Under the pieces are notes generated by a model. It had not been told where the DNA came from. It did no database searches and saw only the letters and a list, made by a program, of their open reading frames with translations. A program made the position numbers and the translations under genes. Positions 5,974-11,789 of a stretch of DNA of 11,789 nt are shown here, one piece after another. This DNA is from Deltaproteobacteria bacterium (GTDB lineage: Bacteria > Desulfobacterota > Desulfobacteria > Desulfobacterales > JAFDCJ01), in assembly GCA_024277475.1 (NCBI GenBank), contig JAJRVC010000550.1, positions 1 through 11,789 on the forward strand, read 5' to 3'. Within the stretch, counting starts at the first letter, position 1; each line of letters starts with the position of its first letter.

Positions 5974-7248
5974 ATGAAGGTAAGACACCTCGCAACAATT
6001 TTCATCATGGGTCTGATGGCACTATTTATTTTTGCCTGCGGCACCGAGCAGCCAATTGATGTTGCGGCCGTTACATCCCAGCCGAAAACATTTGTCGGCT
6101 CGGACACTTGCAAAATGTGTCATTTGGAACACTACGATTCCTGGAAAATGACCATGCACAGCCGTATGCTCCAGGATGCTAAAAAGAATGAAGATGCCAT
6201 CATCGTTCCAATCGATGAAAAGCGAATCCGCGAAGATCTGGCAAAATTAGAAGCAAAGCTTAAGGTGCCTTCTGATCAGGTTTATGTCCCCAAGTTGGAC
6301 GAAATCCTTTACACCATCGGCAGTCAGTGGAAACAGCGTTATCTGGTTAAAAAGAATGACACCCTGTTTATCTCGCCTATCCAATACAATGCGGATACCC
6401 ATCGCTGGGTCAATTACCATGAGAAAGACTGGGACAAAAGGCCCTGGCTGTTAAAATGCGGTGGTTGCCATGCCACCGGTGTCGATCTGGAAAAAAATAC
6501 CTTTGTGGAACCGGGGGTCTCCTGCGAAGCCTGTCACGGCAAAGGCTCCTGGCATGCCGCTCTGCCAAAGACAGCTGTCTTTGAAAAACGCCAGACCATT
6601 GTCAACCCGGCCAAGCTGACCATGGGTGTGGCGGCTCAGATTTGCGGTTCCTGTCATAACCGGGGGCATGCCACTAAAGTCAAGGGTGCCGGCTGGCCGG
6701 TGGGCTACGCGCCCGGCAAGGCGCTTGAGGCCTATTACAAATCCACCTCTTTTGGGGGCGGTGATCTAAAACACGTCTATGCCAATGAATTTTCAAAAGG
6801 ACACCACCAGCAATTTATCGATTGGCAGCAATCGAAACACGCCAGGGAAGGCGTAACCTGCACTTCCTGCCACTTTGTGCATCAGATAGGAATGCCGCCT
6901 ACCCGGTCCCAGACTTTTGCGGCAGGGTCCCAACAGTGCCTCCAGTGCCACACGATGGTCAATAATAATCTGGCTCACTCGATTCACTCGTTCGGCAATT
7001 GTGTCGGCTGCCATATGCCGCGAATCGCCAAAAGCGCGGAGTCCGGTGACATTCACAGCCATGTGTTCGTAGCCTTGTTGCCGGAAGATACTCTCAAGAA
7101 CCCGAAGGTACCCAATTCCTGTCAGACATGCCACCAACACAAGAACCAGGATTTGGAAGAGTTGCAGGCCGATTGGGTCAAACTGACCCAGTTGCCGAAA
7201 CCAACAGGCAAGCAGGTAGATCCGATCAGTTTCAAAAAAAATGAGTAG
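5974..7248 (+). CDS. Octaheme c-type cytochrome lipoprotein (cytochrome c554-like family)
   Basis: This 424-residue protein follows an ideal AAGGAGG (5962-5968) five bases before ATG. A short signal peptide ends at a lipobox-like IFAC (Cys22), so it is probably lipid-anchored outside the cytoplasmic membrane. Eight CxxCH heme motifs start at residues 46, 162, 184, 224, 296, 322, 343 and 383. A heme-free stretch of about 110 residues after heme 1 contains IGSQWKQRYL and DWDKRPW, typical of a widespread multiheme family with a c554-like N-terminus. It should pass electrons or reduce a small substrate in the periplasm. I see no HAO-type signature, so an enzymatic role is not claimed. It sits in the sigma-54-driven operon before a triheme cytochrome and cytochrome b, which probably supply quinol electrons. 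Confidence 0.88.
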   Translation: MKVRHLATIFIMGLMALFIFACGTEQPIDVAAVTSQPKTFVGSDTCKMCHLEHYDSWKMTMHSRMLQDAKKNEDAIIVPIDEKRIREDLAKLEAKLKVPSDQVYVPKLDEILYTIGSQWKQRYLVKKNDTLFISPIQYNADTHRWVNYHEKDWDKRPWLLKCGGCHATGVDLEKNTFVEPGVSCEACHGKGSWHAALPKTAVFEKRQTIVNPAKLTMGVAAQICGSCHNRGHATKVKGAGWPVGYAPGKALEAYYKSTSFGGGDLKHVYANEFSKGHHQQFIDWQQSKHAREGVTCTSCHFVHQIGMPPTRSQTFAAGSQQCLQCHTMVNNNLAHSIHSFGNCVGCHMPRIAKSAESGDIHSHVFVALLPEDTLKNPKVPNSCQTCHQHKNQDLEELQADWVKLTQLPKPTGKQVDPISFKKNE

Positions 7249-7269
7249 CTACCAACCCGGGAGTCTGTC

Positions 7270-7971
7270 ATGACCCAGCACAAACGAAAAAGTTGGGTTC
7301 CCATACTGATGGGAGCCCTGCTCTTGGGCGGAATCCTTTTTTCCGCCATGCCGGCGACTGCTCAGGAAGAAGTCACATCCGCTATCCGGCGCTACAAGCA
7401 ATACGAGGTTAGTACGGGATATTATGAGCAATATGAAGCCCGGCCGCGCCACCAGCGTCCGCTGGTGGCTATACCGGGGGTCAGCTACGGCCTTTTCCCT
7501 TACAGCCCCACCGCCGCTTCAGTGCGTGTGCGCAGCCGCCTGGCTGATTCTCACCGCGGTATTAAATTCTACCAGGGCAGGCGTTGCGAGGAGTGCCATC
7601 TTAATGAAACTCGCGACATTCACACGACGCGCGCCAACCTTACCTGTCGCCAGTGCCACGGCGGAGAACCGATCGCCGGTATCAATCACTACTTTTCGCC
7701 CCTGAACCCCATCCGAAGACATGCGTACGTATGTGCCAAGTGCCACGAGGGTGCCAGTGCTTCATTTGCCAGCTATATTGTGCATGAACCGGCGGCGGGA
7801 TCCAGCATCGCCAAAACCAGTTTTCCAATTTTGTATTATACATACTGGTTCATGCTGGTGCTTCTGGTCGGTACCCTGGCGTTCTTTATCCCCCACAGCT
7901 TTCTGGTGGGTTTGAGGGAATTATTTAAGACTAAAAGGAAAACAAAAAATGCCGACACCAACGCGCATTAA
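7270..7971 (+). CDS. Membrane-anchored triheme c-type cytochrome
   Basis: The 233-residue protein starts at an ATG six bases after GGGAG. A classical signal peptide (about 1-31) has a predicted cut after ATA before QEE. Three CxxCH motifs follow at 106, 126 and 155. One C-terminal membrane segment (about 188-208) precedes a Lys/Arg-rich cytoplasmic tail, so the heme domain faces the periplasm. Extra histidines (for example H117 and H140) could be sixth heme ligands. Its last 23 bases overlap the cytochrome b gene. By analogy with c/b pairs of formate dehydrogenase and hydrogenase-type quinone modules, it probably takes electrons from the membrane cytochrome b and hands them to the octaheme protein. 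It is smaller than NapC/NrfH-type tetrahemes and reversed in topology (anchor at the C-terminus). Confidence 0.85.
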   Translation: MTQHKRKSWVPILMGALLLGGILFSAMPATAQEEVTSAIRRYKQYEVSTGYYEQYEARPRHQRPLVAIPGVSYGLFPYSPTAASVRVRSRLADSHRGIKFYQGRRCEECHLNETRDIHTTRANLTCRQCHGGEPIAGINHYFSPLNPIRRHAYVCAKCHEGASASFASYIVHEPAAGSSIAKTSFPILYYTYWFMLVLLVGTLAFFIPHSFLVGLRELFKTKRKTKNADTNAH

Positions 7972-8779
7972 ACGGTTTAGTATATTAGATCGGGTGTTTC
8001 ACCTTTTCCTTATGCTCACCTTTCTTATCCAGGCTACCACGGGCTTCAGCCGCACATTTAACGCCACCAACTGGGGCAAGAAGCTCAGTTATCTTTTTGG
8101 CGGATATGAAAATTCGCTTCTGGTCCATAAATGGGTGGGAGCCTTGATGATTGCCGGTTTTTTAATCCACACCGTTTATCTGTTAACGCGAATCCGATGG
8201 CGCAGTCCTTTAAAAAGCATTTTTGGGCCGGACTCATTGGTTCCGAATCTCCAGGATTTTAAACATCTGGGACAACGAATTTTATGGTTTTTCGGCCTGG
8301 GTTCTCCGCCAAAGCTGGACCGCTGGAGCTACTGGGAAAAATTCGATTACTGGGCGGTCTACTGGGGTTTGCCCCTGCTGGCGATTACCGGACTGATGGC
8401 AATCTATCCGTTGGACACCAGTCGAATACTGCCCGGCTGGTCTCTGAATGTCGCGGTCCTCCTGCATAGAGCGGAAGCCATTTTAGCAGTAACATACATC
8501 TTTATTGTCCATTTTTTTATCGGACACCTGCGCCCCTCCAGTTTTCCCATGAACGAAGCCATGTTTACCGGCAGCATGGACCTGGAGGAAGCAATCGAAG
8601 AAAAACCGGCCTGGGTCCAGCGTCTCAAGGATGAAGGCAAACTGGAAATCGTAGATAAACGTCCTCCAGCGATCTGGTATCGAGCCCTCTATTTTATTTT
8701 TGGTTACGCGGTCGTAATTTTTGGTGTCTATTTACTTATTAACGGAATCATTTACAGTCGTTATGTAACTCTGCACTAG
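7949..8779 (+). CDS. Membrane cytochrome b, formate dehydrogenase gamma-subunit-like (quinone-reactive)
   Basis: The 276-residue protein starts at an ATG eight bases after AAAAGGAA (7933-7940), inside the end of the triheme gene (23-base overlap). About five membrane segments are visible (roughly 11-31, 56-78, 134-153, 165-190, 245-266). Histidines at 18, 60, 74, 173, 188 and 193 lie in or near these helices and are candidate axial ligands for two b hemes, as in the FdnI/HyaC family. The role would be electron exchange between the quinone pool and the periplasmic cytochromes encoded just upstream. A hydrophilic stretch of about 40 residues (205-243) before the last helix is unusual for FdnI and probably lies on the cytoplasmic side. 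Stop at 8777-8779 closes the operon. Confidence 0.85.
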   Translation: MPTPTRIKRFSILDRVFHLFLMLTFLIQATTGFSRTFNATNWGKKLSYLFGGYENSLLVHKWVGALMIAGFLIHTVYLLTRIRWRSPLKSIFGPDSLVPNLQDFKHLGQRILWFFGLGSPPKLDRWSYWEKFDYWAVYWGLPLLAITGLMAIYPLDTSRILPGWSLNVAVLLHRAEAILAVTYIFIVHFFIGHLRPSSFPMNEAMFTGSMDLEEAIEEKPAWVQRLKDEGKLEIVDKRPPAIWYRALYFIFGYAVVIFGVYLLINGIIYSRYVTLH

Positions 8780-8954
8780 TGCTGCGTCTGCTAAGTTCCG
8801 TCCAAAAAAAAATGAACAAAATGGTGTGTTCACTATGATATCGTGAATAACGACAGACTATGAGCTATCCTTTGCCTTTGCTATGTTGTTGATACAACCT
8901 TGGGGTTCAGCAAGGGTGAATGCCGGTAGCGACGCTTACATTGCAGGGTTACAG
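8780..8954. other. Intergenic region with small hairpins before a strong terminator; possible 3' UTR or small RNA
   Basis: No convincing gene is seen. Two adjacent perfect small hairpins occur: GTTGT (8885-8889) with ACAAC (8894-8898), and CCTTG (8898-8902) with CAAGG (8911-8915). Further upstream, TTCAC (about 8830-8834) and GTGAA (about 8844-8848) flank TATGATATC. Such structure directly before a strong terminator fits either the 3' UTR of the cytochrome operon or a small RNA. No good -35 accompanies the TATGAT, so an independent promoter is not supported. Confidence 0.3.
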
Positions 8955-8993
8955 AAAAAAAAAGGCAGGTCGAAAGCGACCTTGCCTTTTTTT
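8955..8993. terminator. Strong bidirectional rho-independent terminator
   Basis: A run of nine A (8955-8963) and GGCAGGTCG (8964-8972) pair across an AAAG loop with CGACC-T-TGCC (8977-8986) and seven T (8987-8993), with a single bulged T. The stem is GC-rich and has A- and T-tracts on both sides. It should end the sigma-54-driven operon and insulate it from the cupredoxin operon. Confidence 0.9.
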
Positions 8994-9024
8994 AACGCAT
9001 TGATAATCCAAAGGGTATTCTGTT

Positions 9025-9080
9025 TTGACTTAAGTCAATGCCCATTTCGATGAATCCTGCCAGTATAGGCGATCTATAAC
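9025..9080 (+). promoter_or_regulatory. FNR/CRP-family-like palindrome and candidate -10 boxes upstream of the cupredoxin operon
   Basis: TTGACTTAAGTCAA (9025-9038) is a perfect 14-base palindrome of the form TTGAC-N4-GTCAA, close to the FNR/DNR consensus TTGAT-N4-ATCAA. Candidate -10 boxes are TATAGG (9064-9069) and the better TATAAC (9075-9080). With the first, the dyad would be centred near -44, close to the class II activation position of about -41.5; with the second it would be near -55. Control by a CRP/FNR-family regulator (redox, oxygen or NO response) is inferred from the motif alone; the regulator is not in the window. Confidence 0.5.
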
Positions 9081-9110
9081 CCGGATTCGCAAGGCGAAGA
9101 ACAAATTGAA

Positions 9111-9629
9111 TTGCTGAAACAAACTGTTGGATATCTGATGCAAATCGATCCCAAAAAACAGGATCTGGTTTTCCTGTTACTCATAATTTTAATAATCGTC
9201 GGGCTGCCCTTCGGCATCCGGGCCTATGACCGACACCAGAAGCCAAAGGATATACTCACGGGCGCCAAGGAATTTACCCTGACCGGACATGCTCAAAAAG
9301 GCTGGGTGTTGGGAGAGGTCAATGCTAATGATATTTTTTCCCTCTGGCAGGAAGAAGGCCCGGCGGTAAAACCAACGATTGAAGTGTCCAAAGGCGATCA
9401 GGTTTTGCTCAAACTGCGCAGCGCAGATGTGACCCACGGGTTTAGTCTAAAGGCTTTCGGTATCTATGTCGCCCAGGGCATTCAGCCGGGGAAGACGGTA
9501 TATGTCTCCTTTAAAGCCGACAAAATCGGCACCTTTATTTTTAGATGCACTGTCTTTTGCGGTGACATCCATCAGCACATGCAGGGTACGCTGATCGTCA
9601 GGGATGAACCGGCCAGGCCGGACGCTTGA
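9111..9629 (+). CDS. Membrane-anchored CuA cupredoxin (cytochrome oxidase subunit II-like)
   Basis: The frame opens with TTG at 9111 (172 residues); ATG at 9138 (163 residues) is an alternative. Neither has a strong Shine-Dalgarno, though AAGGCGAAGA precedes the TTG. One signal anchor (about 19-37) is followed by a periplasmic cupredoxin domain. The complete CuA ligand pattern is present: His109 in DVTHGF, then CTVFCGDIHQHM, that is C146-x3-C150-x3-H154-x2-M157. This is the binuclear copper centre of oxidase subunit II and the NosZ C-terminus. It has only one membrane helix, and no subunit I gene is in the window. It probably shuttles electrons for, or together with, the CuA-ferredoxin fusion next door, whose gene starts about 96 bases after this stop. 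Confidence 0.85.
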   Translation: MLKQTVGYLMQIDPKKQDLVFLLLIILIIVGLPFGIRAYDRHQKPKDILTGAKEFTLTGHAQKGWVLGEVNANDIFSLWQEEGPAVKPTIEVSKGDQVLLKLRSADVTHGFSLKAFGIYVAQGIQPGKTVYVSFKADKIGTFIFRCTVFCGDIHQHMQGTLIVRDEPARPDA

Positions 9630-9725
9630 TGGTTGTTGCCCTCCGCCACAACTGCAATATTGACCGCTTCCAGCCTCTCCCTGCTGCAAGTATCTGGACC
9701 CCTTCGGCAACATGTTTTTGTGAAA

Positions 9726-11651
9726 ATGAGCAAAAAAAAAGCGATTATTCTTATTCTCTTAGGTTTTGAACTGGCAGTGCTGATTCCGCTTGGTATCGCC
9801 CTGGCGCCAAAGCCTTCCACTACCCGACACATTTCAATCGACGCCAGAAGGTTTGGATATTCGCCTGCGCGTATAAAAGTCAATAAAGGCGACCTCATCT
9901 TTTTACGGTTTTCCACCTCGGATGTGACTCACGGTTTTTATCTGGACGGCTATCCCATCGAACTCATCGCCCGAAAAGGCATCACCTTCCGGAGAAATAC
10001 CTTCCAGGAGGAAAAGGGCCCCCTGAAAACGGACTGGGATCGGGTATCGACGATCAAGTTTGTGGCCTCCCGATCCGGCAAATTTATCTATCGCTGCACC
10101 CAAACCTGCGGAAATTTGCACCCATTCATGACGGGAGAGTTGGTCGTGAGTCCCAACACACCGTACCATTTTTTCATTTCGTTATCCCTATGGCTGGTAT
10201 TTGCAACAGGAGTGTGGTTTCGGTTCAAAAATCCGGCCGGCCCGGGTGGTTTCAGGCGGATTAATCTTCTGGAAGCATTCCCATGGTTGAAAAGACTGGT
10301 GAGGCTTCGCAGTTTTCAATTCTGGTTTCTTCTGCCCATGTTTATCGTCTTCTACCTGTTTATTCTCAGCAGCCTGTGGGGCAGTCCCGTGGGCAACCGC
10401 AACATTGCCATCGTCTTTGTCTGGATTCTGTGGTGGTTCGTTTTAAAGGCTATCCTGGTGCCATTGGGGGGACGGCTGTGGTGTCTGATATGTCCCCTGC
10501 CGGCGCCGGCCGAATGGGTATCCCGCAAAAGCCTGACGGCGGTCAGATACTTGAAAAAACCTTTCCACAGATTGCACCATCGCTATCTCGGCCTCCAAAA
10601 AGACTGGCCCCGAAAACTCAGGAATATCTGGCTGCAGAATATTCTTTTTCTGACTCTGATTTCTTTCGGCATGATTCTGATTACGCGACCGTTGGCAACG
10701 GCGCTCATGTTTTTACTTATTTTGACGGGCACCCTGGTTCTGGCTCTGATTTTCCGGCACCGGGTTTTTTGCCTGTATTTATGTCCGGTGGGTGGATTTT
10801 TGGGCACCTATTCCATGGCCTCCATGACTGAAGTCCGCTCCATAGATCCCAAAGTCTGTATCAAACACAAAGATAAATCCTGTTTGACCGGTGGACCCGA
10901 TGGCTGGGCCTGTCCCTGGAATCAGTACGTCGGCAATATGAACCGCAATAATTACTGCGGGCTGTGTACCGAATGCATCAAAAGCTGCCCGAAGGATAAC
11001 GTCGGCATTTTCATCAGACCTTTTGGTTCGGATAGGATACTTAAAGGCTATGATGAAATGTTCAATGCGATTATCATGCTGGTGGTGGCCATCGCCTTCA
11101 GCATTACCATGTTAGGCCCCTGGGGATTCATCAAAGATGCGGCCAATGTCACCGAAACTAAACAGATTCTCCCTTTTCTGATATATCTTGCCGCTATCTG
11201 GGGATCGGCCCTGGTGGTATTTCCGGCCCTTTTTATGCTGAGCGCTAAAGGAGCTAATCGTCTTGCCGGAAATCCGGTAAATAATCGGGCCATGACGTTG
11301 CGACTTGCATACATTTTGATACCGGTGGGTATCTTTGCCTGGATCGCATTCAGTCTGCCGGCCGTAATGGTCAACTATGGTTACATCATTTCTGTATTTT
11401 CCGATCCCCTGGGACTGGGCTGGGACCTTTTGGGTACCGCCAATTCTCACTTCAGACCCTTTTTACCGCAATGGATCCCCGTAATCCAGGGAACTGTTTT
11501 ACTGGCAGGGTTATACTTTGGACTGAGCCGCACCTATACGGGGCTCGGAGATTTATTGCGGGATCATAAACTGCAGGCCAGAGCCATGATTCTTCCGGCC
11601 CTTTTTGCGCTGGCTGTGATCAATATATTTTTGAAACTCTACCTGGGGTAG
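9726..11651 (+). CDS. CuA cupredoxin fused to a NapH/NosR-like polytopic 4Fe-4S ferredoxin
   Basis: The ATG at 9726 gives 641 residues and begins with MSKKK before a signal-anchor helix. An upstream TTG (9633) would add 31 residues of non-membrane sequence before this anchor; GTG at 9720 is also possible. No clear Shine-Dalgarno is visible. The N-terminal periplasmic domain (about 30-145) has a second full CuA set: His69 in DVTHGF and CTQTCGNLHPFM (C124, C128, H132, M135). About ten more membrane segments follow. NapH/NosR-type Cys motifs are CLICP (253, 256) and CLYLCP (349, 353). Next comes C378, C386, C396 and a ferredoxin set C411-x2-C414-x2-C417-x3-CP (421). The arrangement suggests electron transfer across the membrane between cytoplasmic-side Fe-S clusters and periplasmic copper. 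NosR's FMN domain is not recognised. The extra C-terminal helices (after about 445) are unassigned. Confidence 0.85.
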   Translation: MSKKKAIILILLGFELAVLIPLGIALAPKPSTTRHISIDARRFGYSPARIKVNKGDLIFLRFSTSDVTHGFYLDGYPIELIARKGITFRRNTFQEEKGPLKTDWDRVSTIKFVASRSGKFIYRCTQTCGNLHPFMTGELVVSPNTPYHFFISLSLWLVFATGVWFRFKNPAGPGGFRRINLLEAFPWLKRLVRLRSFQFWFLLPMFIVFYLFILSSLWGSPVGNRNIAIVFVWILWWFVLKAILVPLGGRLWCLICPLPAPAEWVSRKSLTAVRYLKKPFHRLHHRYLGLQKDWPRKLRNIWLQNILFLTLISFGMILITRPLATALMFLLILTGTLVLALIFRHRVFCLYLCPVGGFLGTYSMASMTEVRSIDPKVCIKHKDKSCLTGGPDGWACPWNQYVGNMNRNNYCGLCTECIKSCPKDNVGIFIRPFGSDRILKGYDEMFNAIIMLVVAIAFSITMLGPWGFIKDAANVTETKQILPFLIYLAAIWGSALVVFPALFMLSAKGANRLAGNPVNNRAMTLRLAYILIPVGIFAWIAFSLPAVMVNYGYIISVFSDPLGLGWDLLGTANSHFRPFLPQWIPVIQGTVLLAGLYFGLSRTYTGLGDLLRDHKLQARAMILPALFALAVINIFLKLYLG

Positions 11652-11789
11652 GACCTGGGGTGGTGAAAAATTACTCTCCGATAGACTCATGTGAAACTAC
11701 ACAGTGTTTGAACAGCGAACCGCAGAATATCGAACATTGAATATCGAATGTCGAAGGAAGGAAACGCTTCAGGCTTCGCCTTCGGCTAC
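11652..11789. repeat. Right-end intergenic repeat of tandem GAATATCGAAYRTY-type units
   Basis: After the last stop no gene is seen to the window edge. Two 14-base units stand in tandem: GAATATCGAACATT (11725-11738) and GAATATCGAATGTC (11739-11752), differing at three positions, followed by GAAGGAAGGAAACG and a CTTCGCCTTCGG stretch. An upstream GAACAGCGAAC (about 11709-11720) is a looser unit. This motif style resembles dispersed intergenic repeats I recall from Desulfobacterales genomes. No terminator hairpin was recognised after the ferredoxin gene. Confidence 0.5.

Noticed and set aside
8883..9055. Small + strand open frame (about 56 codons) in the intergenic region, beginning MLLIQPWGSAR
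   Set aside because: It reads straight through the strong terminator and the FNR-like palindrome, has no ribosome binding site and shows no recognisable family; chance is more likely.
9633..9725. N-terminal extension of the CuA-ferredoxin fusion from TTG 9633
   Set aside because: It would put about 31 residues of unrelated sequence before a normal signal anchor (MSKKK plus helix); the start at 9726 is more natural.
9111..11651. Assignment as a nitrous oxide reductase (nos) operon
   Set aside because: CuA and NapH/NosR-like parts recall nos, but there is no NosZ, NosD, NosF, NosY or NosL in the window and no FMN-binding NosR domain was recognised.

Overview
The window looks like chromosomal DNA from an anaerobic, sulfate-reducer-like member of the Desulfobacterota (former Deltaproteobacteria). 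The grounds are indirect: an FmdE-type zinc-finger fragment next to a molybdopterin-binding protein, a one-domain ModE regulator, a membrane-bound sigma-54 activator, multiheme cytochromes with NapH-type ferredoxin proteins, and intergenic repeats of a style I associate with that group. All recognised genes read on the + strand. No tRNA, rRNA, CRISPR array or intact mobile element was seen.

Region A (1-1885) concerns molybdenum. It holds the 3' end of a probable FmdE-family gene, a leader that can fold into two competing structures, a MoeA/MogA-like molybdopterin-binding protein with a Cys-rich tail, a palindromic intergenic element, and a small ModE-type winged-helix regulator.

Region B (1904-5430) is a sensory unit. 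A PhnD-like binding lipoprotein overlaps by one base a transmembrane HAMP-GAF-AAA+-Fis sigma-54 activator that has no receiver or kinase domain. About 70 bases downstream lie a perfect palindrome (likely the activator's enhancer site), a terminator, and a textbook -24/-12 promoter. This resembles the AioX/AioS/AioR logic of arsenite oxidation compressed into two proteins; the ligand is unknown.

Region C (5501-8779) is the operon behind that promoter. It encodes a degenerate receiver-domain protein, an octaheme c-type cytochrome lipoprotein, a membrane-anchored triheme cytochrome, and a FdnI-like membrane cytochrome b. A strong terminator follows in the intergenic region.

Region D (9025-11651) is a second electron-transfer operon, preceded by an FNR/CRP-like palindrome. 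It encodes a membrane-anchored CuA cupredoxin and a second CuA cupredoxin fused to a NapH/NosR-like polytopic ferredoxin. No oxidase subunit I, NosZ or NO reductase is present in the window. A Desulfobacterota-style repeat occupies the right end.

Taken together, regions B to D look like a ligand-induced, membrane-spanning redox chain: quinone and cytochrome b, then triheme and octaheme cytochromes outside the membrane, plus CuA centres linked to Fe-S clusters. I do not recognise it as a named system. Its terminal substrate cannot be read from the sequence.
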